A DNA stretch of 64,000 bases, taken from contig SVDM01000004.1 in NCBI GenBank assembly GCA_015058015.1, positions 41,501 to 105,500 on the forward strand, given 5' to 3'. The notes under the pieces were generated by a model. The model was not told the DNA's origin. It saw only the letters and a list, made by a program, of their open reading frames with translations, and did no database searches. The translations under genes were made by a program, and so were the position numbers. Source of the stretch: Lachnospiraceae bacterium (GTDB lineage Bacteria > Bacillota > Clostridia > Lachnospirales > Lachnospiraceae). Shown in pieces: positions 26,526 through 35,104 of this stretch (positions are counted from its first letter, which is position 1; each line of letters opens with the position of its first letter).

Positions 26526-28043
26526 TTGTTTGGTTCAGTAAATTCAGCTTTTATCAAAGGGATAGGAGCGGTCATTGTCAGAGTAGAAGCTGACATTAGT
26601 AATGGGCTTCCCATGTTTGAGATGGTTGGTGACTTAAGTCCCCAGGTTCGGGAAGCCAGGGAAAGAGTGCGCACTGCCATAAAAAATTCGGATATAGATT
26701 TGGAAGTTCGAAAAACCGTGATTAATATCTGTCCGGCGGATGTGCATAAACAGGGTTCTTCCATGGACTTAGCCATAGCAATGGCAATTCTTGCAGGTCA
26801 GGGAGCCATATCTTCCTCTAGACTTTCAGATACTCTCTTTGTGGGAGAACTGAGTCTTGAAGGTAGCATAAACGGTATCAAAGGAACTCTGGCCATTCTG
26901 ATGGCGGCTAAGGAGATGGGCTTTAAGAACTGCTTCATTCCGAGAGCCAACGAGGAAGAAGGCCGGGTTGTGGATGGAATAACCATTTATGCTGTAGACA
27001 CATTAAAGGAGGTCTTTGACTTTCTGACAGAGAAAACAAAGCTATCCCCCATAGAGTATATAGACTTTTGGGAAGAAGGAAGGCTAGACAGACAAGAGGA
27101 CTTTGCCGATTTAAGTGGTCAGGAAACCCTTCGCCGGGCCTGCGAGATAGCGGCAGCCGGAATGCACAATATACTCTTTATTGGCCCTCCCGGATCCGGG
27201 AAAACCATGGCGGCCAAAAGAATCCCGGGAATTCTCCCAAGCATCTCCAAGAAAGAATGTCTTGAAATATCATCGCTATATAGTGTAAACGGCATGCTTA
27301 CCATGGGGGGCTTAATCACCAGACGCCCCTTTAGGGAAGTGCACCATACAGCCACAAAAACAGCCATAACAGGAGGCGCATACACCATTGGGGAAGTGAC
27401 CCTTGCGGACAAAGGAGTCTTATTCCTAGACGAGTTTCCCGAGTTTTCAAGGGAGGTTATTGAAACCTTGAGAGAACCCATGGAATCCGGCCGTGTGGCC
27501 ATAACAAGGTCGAATATCAGGGAGGAATACCCCGCCGGATTTATGCTGGTGGCAGCCATGAACCCCTGTAAGTGCGGTTTCTATCCCGATTTGAACAAAT
27601 GCCGGTGCACCGAAACAGAAATCAGGCGTTACCTCTCAAAAGTAAGCGGGCCCATTATGGATCGCATTGACATTTGCACAGAAAGCTCCCCGGTGGAGTA
27701 TAAGGACATAAAAAGTCTTGGCGGGGGAGAAGATTCCGCCACCATCAGAAAGCGGGTGGAGGCGGCCCATGAGATACAAAAGAAGCGCTTTGGCAAGTAC
27801 AACTATTCCTTTAACTCCTTTATGCCCGTGGGACATGTTAAGAAGTTTTGCCCTCTTGATAAGGAGTGTGACAGATATATGGAGATGGCCTTTGAGAAGC
27901 TGGAGCTAAGCGCCCGGACTTACAACAAGACCCTTAAAGTTTCAAGAACCATAGCGGACTTGGCCGGGTCAGAGAGCATTCAGCTTTGTCATATAAAAGA
28001 GGCCCTTATGTATCGGGGAATGGATAAAAAGTACAGAGGATAA
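26526..28043 (+). CDS. comM: YifB/ComM family AAA+ Mg-chelatase-like ATPase
   Basis: 505 residues. N-terminal Lon-protease-like domain (FGSVNSAFIKGIGAVIVRVEAD...), AAA+ core with Walker A FIGPPGSGKTMAAKR and Walker B GVLFLDEFPEFSRE, zinc-type MNPCKCGFYPD...CRC, and C-terminal helical region. ComM is a hexameric helicase promoting branch migration during natural transformation. TTG 26526 follows AAGGAGG at 26514-26520. dprA follows after 4 bp, a common pairing. Confidence 0.93.
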   Translation: MFGSVNSAFIKGIGAVIVRVEADISNGLPMFEMVGDLSPQVREARERVRTAIKNSDIDLEVRKTVINICPADVHKQGSSMDLAIAMAILAGQGAISSSRLSDTLFVGELSLEGSINGIKGTLAILMAAKEMGFKNCFIPRANEEEGRVVDGITIYAVDTLKEVFDFLTEKTKLSPIEYIDFWEEGRLDRQEDFADLSGQETLRRACEIAAAGMHNILFIGPPGSGKTMAAKRIPGILPSISKKECLEISSLYSVNGMLTMGGLITRRPFREVHHTATKTAITGGAYTIGEVTLADKGVLFLDEFPEFSREVIETLREPMESGRVAITRSNIREEYPAGFMLVAAMNPCKCGFYPDLNKCRCTETEIRRYLSKVSGPIMDRIDICTESSPVEYKDIKSLGGGEDSATIRKRVEAAHEIQKKRFGKYNYSFNSFMPVGHVKKFCPLDKECDRYMEMAFEKLELSARTYNKTLKVSRTIADLAGSESIQLCHIKEALMYRGMDKKYRG

Positions 28044-28047
28044 GTAT

Positions 28048-29148
28048 ATGGATAAATACAGTTTGTGGTTTGGAAATATCCTCGGCATAGGAAATGCGGG
28101 GAAGATCAACATGGTAAAGAGTGGGAGAAGTCCTGAGGAGATCTACCACATGACCTGGGAAGAACTTAGCCTTCTCTTTGGGGAAGAGCAGGCCGAGAAG
28201 GTAATTCTTGCCCGAAAAGAGGCTGATTTAGATAAAGAATTGGAGAAGGTTTGTGCCGCTAAGGCACGATTTATTACCTATGAGGAGAAGGATTATCCCG
28301 CCAGACTCCGGGAGCTTTGCGGGATGCCTTACGGCTTGTATGTAAGGGGACAAATGCCAAGGCAGGATCTGATATCCGTGGCTATTGTGGGAGCCAGATC
28401 GGCTACTCCCTATGGCAAAGAAATCGCCCATGATATAGGGAAAATCTGTGGGGAGAATAATATACAGGTTATAAGCGGTCTTGCCAGAGGGGTGGATGGA
28501 ATATCCCAGTCCGGAGCCATGGAAGGTGGCGGAACCACCTTTGGAGTCTTAGGCTGTGGTGTTGATATTTGCTACCCTCCGGGGAACCTTCAGGTGTACA
28601 TGGAGGTGATTAAAAGGGGCGGAGTAATATCAGAGTTTCCCATTGGGACCAAGCCCCTGCCGGGGCATTTCCCTTCCAGAAACAGGATTATAAGCGGCCT
28701 GGCGGATATAGTCGTGGTGGTGGAAGCCAAGAAGAAAAGCGGTTCACTTATTACAGCTGATTTTGCCTTGGAACAGGGCCGGGATGTGATTGCGGTGCCG
28801 GGGAGAATCACGGATATGACATCGGAAGGATGTAATCATCTTATAAGCCAGGGGGCGGAGATTTATATGGGGCCGGAGACCTTGGAGCGGCGTCTACAGT
28901 CTATAGCGGAAGTCCGGAATATGAAGGGGACTTTTAATATGGAAAGCACGGTTAAGAAGAATTTCGCTCTTACCAGGGAAGAAGCCATAGTTTTCGGCTG
29001 TCTGGGCCTTAGACCCAAACGCCTTGAGGAGGTTCTGACGGAATGCAATCTACCCATGGGAGAAGTCATGGGAATCCTGATGGACCTTGAGATTAAAGGC
29101 TATGTGAAGGAAGCTTCCAAGAATAATTATTACGTAAATCGGTTATAA
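28048..29148 (+). CDS. dprA: DNA-processing protein DprA
   Basis: 366 residues: N-terminal SAM-like helices, a Rossmann fold with VAIVGARSATPYGKEIA, ISGLARGVDGISQSGAMEGGGTT, GVLGCGVDICYPPGN and FPSRNRIISGLAD, and a C-terminal winged helix (LGLRPKRLEEVLTECNLP). DprA loads RecA on incoming single-stranded DNA. Downstream, the usual partner topA is displaced by about 2.8 kb. Confidence 0.95.
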   Translation: MDKYSLWFGNILGIGNAGKINMVKSGRSPEEIYHMTWEELSLLFGEEQAEKVILARKEADLDKELEKVCAAKARFITYEEKDYPARLRELCGMPYGLYVRGQMPRQDLISVAIVGARSATPYGKEIAHDIGKICGENNIQVISGLARGVDGISQSGAMEGGGTTFGVLGCGVDICYPPGNLQVYMEVIKRGGVISEFPIGTKPLPGHFPSRNRIISGLADIVVVVEAKKKSGSLITADFALEQGRDVIAVPGRITDMTSEGCNHLISQGAEIYMGPETLERRLQSIAEVRNMKGTFNMESTVKKNFALTREEAIVFGCLGLRPKRLEEVLTECNLPMGEVMGILMDLEIKGYVKEASKNNYYVNRL

Positions 29149-29170
29149 GTTATAGAGATTGGAGAATAGT

Positions 29171-29689
29171 ATGTTTACAAAAGAAAAAATCATAAGAGTA
29201 ATAGAGTTAGTATTGGTCAGTGTGGCATCGATTCTTATCACTTACCTGTTAATGTCAAAGCCCGAAGTTAAGGCCACAACAGGCCAAGCCGTAGAAAAAG
29301 AGTACCTCACTACGGAGAAGGTGACAGAATACAAGACACCGGCATATATACCTGAAAAGCTTGAAAGCCTTAGCACCGGACTGTTAACAAATCAAAAGTC
29401 CATTAAGGATTTGGATACTAAATATGAGGAGTATGCCAAAACCACCGGGGAGAAATTCGAGAAAGATATAAGCGCGGTCATTGACAAAATAAGTGCAATG
29501 AATAAGGAGTATGGCAATTACAAGACTGAAACGGAAAAAGAATTAACCAATATAAACGGAAGAATTGATATTAACGCAGCCGGGCTGGGGGACTGCAAGA
29601 TAAGCTATAACAGCGAGGACGGACATTTCTATATCACCTATGGAGAAGGAGAGAAGGCTGTCACAAAAAAATTGGACTATGTAGATTAA
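29171..29689 (+). CDS. Membrane-anchored coiled-coil protein, 5' half of a split surface-protein gene
   Basis: 172 residues from ATG 29171 (TTGGAG at 29159-29164 is its RBS). A signal-anchor helix (IELVLVSVASILITYLLM), a linker, then a coiled coil (LESLSTGLLTNQKSIKDLDTKYEEY... to NINGRI) and a short beta module (GDCKISYNSEDGHFYITYGEGEKAVTKK). TAA at 29687 ends this frame just after an A7 run (29665-29671), while the -1 frame continues as clearly coding sequence for 1.4 kb. Without that continuation the protein would lack an obvious C-terminal domain. Confidence 0.75.
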   Translation: MFTKEKIIRVIELVLVSVASILITYLLMSKPEVKATTGQAVEKEYLTTEKVTEYKTPAYIPEKLESLSTGLLTNQKSIKDLDTKYEEYAKTTGEKFEKDISAVIDKISAMNKEYGNYKTETEKELTNINGRIDINAAGLGDCKISYNSEDGHFYITYGEGEKAVTKKLDYVD

Positions 29690-31152
29690 CTCTGGATGCC
29701 GGTGGCGGAGAATTCTCCGACCACGAGTCATCAATCTGCATAGAAATATCAGAGAAACCGGGATGCTACGAGATCCTTACCGACTACAAAGAGCCCACCC
29801 GCGGGGGCCATATTATCCGCGGACTAAAGGATGAGGCCGGAAGAAGTATAGAAAATGGCTATCATTTCGTTGAAAATCAGAGAATCTATTATGACTGGGA
29901 AGAGCTGGACGTAGTGGATATTGACATCGACTCCTCGCACATCACCAAAGAAGAAGTAAAGGACAAGGGTGTTTTAAAAGACCACCTGGTAGTAAAAAAG
30001 AAATACTCAGATGGTTTTAAGACGGAGATAGATGATTATGAAATCCTTTATGACGCCGATGGAGTTAAGGTAAAGTACAAGGAGTTCGAAAAACTTGTGG
30101 CGGTATATGAGGAGGGAAAGATGGTTCATTATTCAGCCGGGGATAAGGTGACATTTTCTGACGGCTCAAAGGAGGAAACACTGGTTCTTGACAAGAATAA
30201 CCATACCCTTACCTGTGATTATTTTAAGACTGTCAGCTATGAGGCCGGGAAGGCTGCAGAAAGCGGTTTCTCGGGAATATACGTTGACGGAAAACTTGAA
30301 AAATCAAGCAACAGCAGTAGGTATAGTATATCTAAAACCGCAGCTGTGATTACCGAAGCTACCGGTATATTAAACAGCAAGATGGTAAAGGACGGAAAGA
30401 TAGTATGCTGCGTAGGTCAGGTGGTGCCATCATCCATGCCCACGGGAACAAACAAGACATTTTATGATAAAATTACGGTTTCTCTGGATAACGGATTAAC
30501 CTATGACAGCACTGTAGACAACATGTCTGCCTTCAAGCTGACCCTTGGGGCAAGCAGGGTCTCAAGTGGTATGACAGGTCTAAAAGCAAAGCTTAACTTT
30601 GGGAACACAGTTTGCGAGCTGCGGGATATTCCCCTGTCAGTGATAAATCATGACTACGGGGCATTTGTAACTGATAAGAACGCAACCTGTGAAAGCGCCG
30701 GCAGCAGGCACAGAACATGTGGAGTCTGCGGTTATGTGGCCACAGAATCCGTAAGTGCTACAGGACACAACTACGGCGGCTGGACGACCATTCAAAGCCC
30801 TAACTGCGTCCATCAACAAATCGACAGGCATGTGTGTCAGAACCCCGGCTGTGGTCACCACGAAGACCATATCGGCGAATACGGCGGTCATAGCGAACCC
30901 CAAGGCGCCTGGTCCTGGGTAGGAACATCCGATGCAGGCAGACGTTTTAATACTTATTCCCAATCAATAACGTTTGGTACCTGCGCTCACTGCGGACAGT
31001 ACATCTGTAACAATCCGGTAAATTGGCATCCCCTTGACTGGAAAGTATGTGAGTGCGCTTCGGAACACCAATTAATATATGTGGAAGGTACCACTGTGCA
31101 CTACCATTGCCGCGCCTGCGGAGCAAGTGACACTGCGCCACTTTTCGGGTAG
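29690..31152 (+). pseudogene. Cys/His-rich surface-protein domain, start codon missing (3' half of split gene)
   Basis: In the frame of GTG 29914, codons are open from 29611, and from about 29689 they read as protein (LTLDAGGGEFSDHES, PTRGGHIIRGLKDEAG) with no ATG, GTG or TTG until 29914, which has no RBS. The visible product is about 487 residues: a beta-rich part, then repeated Cys/His modules of the HDYG...TC...RTCGVCGYV and GHNYGGWTT type, seen in extracellular proteins of Lachnospiraceae. It is most simply the C-terminal part of the protein starting at 29171, joined by a -1 shift between 29665 and 29690. The ORF is otherwise intact. Confidence 0.65.
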
Positions 31153-31204
31153 GAGATTCATGTAAACTTTGCATAGGACAATGCTTAATCTTGATAAACA
31201 TATA

Positions 31205-31248
31205 GTATATAATTTATATAAAAAGATTGACGGTATATAATTTATATA
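31205..31248 (+). promoter_or_regulatory. Two copies of a 16-bp operator-like repeat before hicA
   Basis: GTATATAATTTATATA at 31205-31220 is repeated exactly at 31233-31248. Each copy is nearly palindromic. The second copy fills the promoter spacer and the first lies just upstream of the -35 box; this fits autoregulation by the HicB antitoxin, which carries a DNA-binding C-terminus. Confidence 0.6.
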
Positions 31249-31255
31249 ATACAAT
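31227..31255 (+). promoter_or_regulatory. hicAB promoter
   Basis: TTGACG (31227-31232) and TACAAT (31250-31255), 17-bp spacer. The spacer is the second operator-like repeat. Confidence 0.65.
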
Positions 31256-31276
31256 AGGTTAAAGGAGGATGTCCGC

Positions 31277-31462
31277 ATGGATATGAGCGGAAAAGAATTA
31301 GTAAAGCTCCTAAAAGTTAACGGGTGGAAAGAAGTAAGAATTGAAGGAAGCCACCACATAATGAAAAATGGAACTAAAGAGATTAGTGTTCCCGTTCACG
31401 GAAATAAAAGCATAAAGAGGGGATTACTAAACGCAATTTTAAAAGAAGCAAATTTGAAATAA
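31277..31462 (+). CDS. hicA: HicA toxin (mRNA interferase)
   Basis: 61 residues with the double-stranded-RNA-binding-like HicA fold: SGKELVKLLKVNGWKEVRIEGSHHIM and ISVPVHGNKSIKRGLLNAILKEA. The catalytic His lies in GSHH (His26/27). HicA cleaves mRNA when released from HicB. AAGGAGG at 31261-31268 gives good spacing. hicB follows 30 bp later. Confidence 0.93.
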   Translation: MDMSGKELVKLLKVNGWKEVRIEGSHHIMKNGTKEISVPVHGNKSIKRGLLNAILKEANLK

Positions 31463-31491
31463 GACTGCTTATGCAAGGAAGGATGATTATA

Positions 31492-31872
31492 ATGACAAGA
31501 GTATATCCCGCAATTATTCATAGTGAGGGTGGGGGATTCTGGCTTGAATTTCCTGATCTTCCCGGATGTTTTACAGAAGGAGATTCCTTAGAAGAACTTA
31601 TGGATAATGCCGAAGAAGCCTTAGGCGCTTTTCTTGCGGTAAAGATGGATTATCGAGAGGAGATTCCTACGCCATCAGATATAAAAGATGTATCGACCGA
31701 TGGTGGTGACATTACAACTTTTGTTTCTACAGATGTTAATAAATACCATAAAGACAATAAAGCAGTGAAAAAAATGATTTCCATTCCGGCATGGCTTGCA
31801 AAAGAAGCCGAGGCTAGAAACTATAGCTTATCAAAGATTCTGCAGGAAGCATTGATGGGCAAGCTGGCATAA
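31492..31872 (+). CDS. hicB: HicB antitoxin
   Basis: 126 residues. The N-terminal HicB domain (YPAIIHSEGGGFWLEFPDLPGCFTEGDSLEELMDNAEEAL) neutralises HicA. The C-terminal MISIPAWLAKEAEARNYSLSKILQEAL is a ribbon-helix-helix type DNA-binding segment. ATG 31492 is chosen over 31471 and 31483, because AAGGAAGG (31475-31482) is 9 bp upstream of it. Confidence 0.93.
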   Translation: MTRVYPAIIHSEGGGFWLEFPDLPGCFTEGDSLEELMDNAEEALGAFLAVKMDYREEIPTPSDIKDVSTDGGDITTFVSTDVNKYHKDNKAVKKMISIPAWLAKEAEARNYSLSKILQEALMGKLA

Positions 31873-31901
31873 GACTATTCTTTCGACCCCATGACTCATA
31901 C

Positions 31902-31930
31902 TTGAAAAAAAAATTCTCTTGGTGTATAGT
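31902..31930 (+). promoter_or_regulatory. topA promoter
   Basis: TTGAAA (31902-31907) and TATAGT (31925-31930), 17-bp spacer. An 8-bp inverted repeat TTGGTGTA/TACACCAA (31919-31926, 31943-31950) covers the -10 box and start site. Confidence 0.65.
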
Positions 31931-31980
31931 GGTTAAAGTTTTTACACCAAATGAAGGTAGCGGAAATAACGGAGGTAAAT

Positions 31981-33978
31981 ATGGCTAAGTATTTGGTAAT
32001 AGTGGAATCACCGGCCAAAGTTAAAACCATCAAGAAGTTTCTTGGAAAGAATTACGAGGTGGCTGCATCCAACGGTCACGTAAGAGACCTGCCCAAGAGT
32101 TCCATGGGAATCGATATGGAGCATGACTATGAGCCGAAGTATATCACCATCAGGGGGAAAGGCGATATACTTGCCAATTTAAGAAAAGAAGTAAAAAAAG
32201 CGGATAAAGTATATCTTGCAACTGACCCCGACCGCGAAGGAGAGGCTATATCATGGCACCTGGCAGCGGCACTAAAATTAGATCCAAAGAAGACATCAAG
32301 AATAACTTTTAATGAGATAACCAAGAATGCTGTCAAGGAATCCCTGAAGAATCCAAGGGAGATCAATATGGGACTTGTGGATGCCCAGCAGACAAGACGT
32401 ATCCTAGACCGTATGGTGGGATACAGCATCAGTCCCCTTTTATGGCAGAAGGTAAAAAGAGGTCTTAGTGCAGGCCGTGTTCAGTCGGTGGCCCTTAGAC
32501 TTATCTGTGATAGAGAAGATGAGATTAATGCTTTTGTCCCCAAGGAATATTGGACATTAGATGCATTATTTGACATAAAGGGCGAGAAGAAGCCTTTAGT
32601 TGCAAAGTTCTATGGAACCAAGAAAGAGAAGATGGAGATCGGTTCCGAAGAAGAGTTAAGCAAGATAAAAGAAGCCTTGAAGAAGGCAGACTATAAGGTG
32701 TCTGAAGTAAAGAAGGGAGAACGCGTCAAGAAATCTCCCCGTCCCTTCACCACCAGTACCCTTCAGCAGGAAGCATCCAAGGCTCTTAATTTCCCCATCT
32801 CCAAGACTATGCGTATAGCCCAGCAGCTCTACGAAGGAGTGGAGATAAAGGGACAGGGAACCGTGGGTATGATTACTTATCTGCGTACCGACTCCATTCG
32901 TATCTCAGATGAGGCGGCAGCCATGGCTGAAAGCTACATCTCTGAGAATTACGGTGATAAGTATGTGGGAGAGAAAGCTACAGCAGCCAAGTCCAATGCC
33001 AACGTGCAGGATGCCCATGAGGCCATTCGTCCCACTGACATAGCCAGAACACCTGCTATGGTTAAGGATTCTTTAAGCAGAGATCAGTTCAGACTCTATC
33101 AGCTTATCTGGAAGAGATTCGTAGCCAGCAGAATGTCACCGGCAGTATATGAGACCACATCCGTTAAGATTGATGCGGGAGAATACAGATTTACCGTTGC
33201 CGCATCAAAAGTCAGCTTTGACGGTTTTATGTCAGTATATACTGAAGAGGATGACGAAAAAGCAACAGGCAATAATATAGCAAGGGATATAGATACAGAT
33301 ACAAAGCTTACATTCAAAGAGTTTGACGGCAAGCAGCACTTTACACAGCCGCCTGCACATTTTACTGAAGCATCCCTGGTTAGAACATTAGAAGAACTGG
33401 GTATAGGAAGACCCAGTACATATGTACCTACAATTAGCACAATTCTCGCCAGAAGATACATTGTAAAGGAAGAGAAAAACCTTTATGTAACTGAACTTGG
33501 TGAGGTTGTTAATGCCATTATGAAGAAGGCCTTCCCAAGTATAGTGGATGTGAATTTCACTGCCAATATCGAGGTCTTATTAGACGATATTGAGGCGGGA
33601 ACGATAAATTGGAAGACGGTTGTAAGAAACTTCTATCCTGACCTTGAAAGTGCCGTGGAAGTGGCGGTAAAAGAACTTGAGAAAGTTCAGATTGCCGATG
33701 AAGTAACGGATGAAATCTGTGAATTCTGTGGCAGAAATATGGTTGTAAAATACGGCGCATACGGCAAGTTTCTCGCCTGCCCGGGCTTCCCGGACTGCAA
33801 GAATGCCAAACCCTATCTTGAAAAAATCGGCGTCAAATGCCCCAAGTGCGGCAAAGAAGTTGTCATCAAGAAGACCAAGAAGGGCAGGAAGTTCTACGCC
33901 TGTGAGGCAGGACCCGAGTGCGATTACATGTCATGGAAAAAGCCTGAGGCTAATGGAGCGGACACCGACAATAATTAA
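31981..33978 (+). CDS. topA: DNA topoisomerase I
   Basis: 665 residues. TOPRIM domain (YLVIVESPAKVKTIKKFLG, LATDPDREGEAISWHLA), active-site tyrosine region GMITYLRTDS, and C-terminal zinc modules (CEFCGRN...CPGFPDC, CPKCGKE...CEAGPEC). It relaxes negative supercoils. ATG 31981 is the true start: GGAGG lies at 31971-31975, and MAKYLVIVES is the family N-terminus, although the frame is open from 31951. Confidence 0.97.
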   Translation: MAKYLVIVESPAKVKTIKKFLGKNYEVAASNGHVRDLPKSSMGIDMEHDYEPKYITIRGKGDILANLRKEVKKADKVYLATDPDREGEAISWHLAAALKLDPKKTSRITFNEITKNAVKESLKNPREINMGLVDAQQTRRILDRMVGYSISPLLWQKVKRGLSAGRVQSVALRLICDREDEINAFVPKEYWTLDALFDIKGEKKPLVAKFYGTKKEKMEIGSEEELSKIKEALKKADYKVSEVKKGERVKKSPRPFTTSTLQQEASKALNFPISKTMRIAQQLYEGVEIKGQGTVGMITYLRTDSIRISDEAAAMAESYISENYGDKYVGEKATAAKSNANVQDAHEAIRPTDIARTPAMVKDSLSRDQFRLYQLIWKRFVASRMSPAVYETTSVKIDAGEYRFTVAASKVSFDGFMSVYTEEDDEKATGNNIARDIDTDTKLTFKEFDGKQHFTQPPAHFTEASLVRTLEELGIGRPSTYVPTISTILARRYIVKEEKNLYVTELGEVVNAIMKKAFPSIVDVNFTANIEVLLDDIEAGTINWKTVVRNFYPDLESAVEVAVKELEKVQIADEVTDEICEFCGRNMVVKYGAYGKFLACPGFPDCKNAKPYLEKIGVKCPKCGKEVVIKKTKKGRKFYACEAGPECDYMSWKKPEANGADTDNN

Positions 33979-33997
33979 ATTTTACTGATAATTTATT

Positions 33998-34012
33998 TAA
34001 TTTCAGAAAATT
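33998..34012 (+). promoter_or_regulatory. CodY-box-like site upstream of codY
   Basis: TAATTTCAGAAAATT matches the CodY consensus AATTTTCWGAAAATT at 13 of 15 positions. It lies immediately before the codY -35 box, consistent with autoregulation. Confidence 0.5.
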
Positions 34013-34015
34013 GTC

Positions 34016-34044
34016 TTGTTTTTCGAGAAAATTTGTGTTATTAT
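34016..34044 (+). promoter_or_regulatory. codY promoter
   Basis: TTGTTT (34016-34021) and TATTAT (34039-34044), 17-bp spacer. A second dyad TTTTCGAGAAAA lies in the spacer (34020-34031). Confidence 0.55.
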
Positions 34045-34086
34045 GGTGTTCGGAATTGTTATTTATCATTTGAAGGAGGTAATTCG

Positions 34087-34875
34087 ATGAACGTTCAATT
34101 GTTAGATAAGACAAGAAAGATCGGAAACCTGTTACACAATAACAGTACATCGAAGGTCGTATTCAACGACATCTGTAACGTTCTTACAGGAATTCTCGAC
34201 TCAAATATTCTTGTTATAAGCAAGAAGGGCAAAGTCCTCGGTGTAGGTAAGTTTGCCAAAGTCGACGAGATTAATGAGTTAATCGATGCCGGTGTCGGAG
34301 AATATATAGATTCCCTGTTGAATGAGAGACTTCTCGGAGTTCTTTCAACAAAAGAGAATGTTAATCTTGAGACATTGGGATTTACTGCAGAGAACGTAAA
34401 AGACTACAAGGCTATCATAACCCCTATTGATATTGCCGGCGAGAGACTGGGAACATTATTTGTATACAAATCAGGTGCTCAGTATGAGATCGACGACATT
34501 ATATTAAGTGAGTATGGATGCACGGTTGTGGGCTTAGAGATGCTCAGATCCGTTAATGAAGAGAATGCAGAGGAGAACAGAAAGGTTCAGATTGTAAAAT
34601 CTGCCATCAATACTTTGTCATTCTCAGAGCTCGAAGCTATAACACATATCTTCGAGGAGATGGATGGTAAGGAAGGAATTCTTGTTGCAAGTAAAATTGC
34701 CGACAGAGTTGGAATTACCAGATCCGTTATCGTTAATGCTCTTCGTAAGTTCGAGAGTGCCGGCGTTATCGAATCCAGATCATCAGGTATGAAGGGAACT
34801 TATATTAAGGTTCTTAATGATGTTGTATTCGATGAGTTGGAAGAACTCAAGAAGCAGAGCAGAAAGAAAAACTAA
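34087..34875 (+). CDS. codY: GTP-sensing pleiotropic repressor CodY
   Basis: 262 residues. The N-terminal GAF domain (NVQLLDKTRKIGNLLHNN...) senses branched-chain amino acids and the C-terminal winged helix SKIADRVGITRSVIVNALRKFESAGVIESRSSGMKGTYIKVLND is almost the canonical CodY sequence. With GTP and isoleucine/valine it represses nutrient and motility genes. ATG 34087 is set by AAGGAGG at 34073-34079; the longer frame from 34033 crosses the promoter. As in B. subtilis it lies directly before flgB. Confidence 0.97.
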   Translation: MNVQLLDKTRKIGNLLHNNSTSKVVFNDICNVLTGILDSNILVISKKGKVLGVGKFAKVDEINELIDAGVGEYIDSLLNERLLGVLSTKENVNLETLGFTAENVKDYKAIITPIDIAGERLGTLFVYKSGAQYEIDDIILSEYGCTVVGLEMLRSVNEENAEENRKVQIVKSAINTLSFSELEAITHIFEEMDGKEGILVASKIADRVGITRSVIVNALRKFESAGVIESRSSGMKGTYIKVLNDVVFDELEELKKQSRKKN

Positions 34876-34897
34876 TCTTTTATAATTAGTCATTTGT

Positions 34898-34931
34898 GCC
34901 GATATTATATTCGTAACAGTATAATATCGGC
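34898..34931 (+). terminator. Hairpin after codY
   Basis: GCCGATATTATA (34898-34909) and TATAATATCGGC (34920-34931) are exact 12-bp arms with a 10-nt loop, followed by AT-rich sequence (ATATTTTATTT). It separates codY from the flagellar promoter. Confidence 0.75.
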
Positions 34932-35001
34932 ATATTTTATTTCAAAAATATAGCCGATACCGATATAATGTGTTTTTATGACCCGAGTGTTACAACATAA
35001 T

Positions 35002-35023
35002 GTGTTTTTTTCGAAAAAAACAC
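35002..35023 (+). promoter_or_regulatory. 22-bp perfect palindrome upstream of the flgB promoter
   Basis: GTG, seven T, CG, seven A, CAC: a perfect 11+11 dyad ending 1 bp before the -35 box. This is the position of an operator. It resembles the TTTTCGAGAAAA dyad in the codY promoter, but its two-base centre does not fit the odd-length CodY consensus. Confidence 0.6.
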
Positions 35024-35024
35024 C

Positions 35025-35052
35025 TTGTCTTTTTCATGAAGTAAATTATAAT
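35025..35052 (+). promoter_or_regulatory. Promoter of the flagellar (flgB) operon
   Basis: TTGTCT (35025-35030) and TATAAT (35047-35052), 16-bp spacer. A sigA-type promoter driving the roughly 29-kb fla/che operon that starts at 35105. Confidence 0.7.
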
Positions 35053-35104
35053 GTAAAGTAAGGGTTAAAGTAGGCTTAGAATCTTTAAAGGAGGTTTATG
35101 TTTA

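Noticed and set aside
29914..31152. Independent gene beginning at GTG 29914
   Set aside because: No RBS precedes it, and protein-like sequence continues upstream in frame, so the GTG is internal.
34953..34960. SigD (sigma-28) promoter GCCGATAC before flgB
   Set aside because: The -10-like sequence is present, but no TAAA-type -35 box is found 15-16 bp upstream, and a good sigA promoter lies closer to flgB.
35002..35023. CodY box at the flgB promoter palindrome
   Set aside because: The dyad has an even, CG centre, whereas CodY sites are 15-mers with a single central W; only the T- and A-runs are shared.
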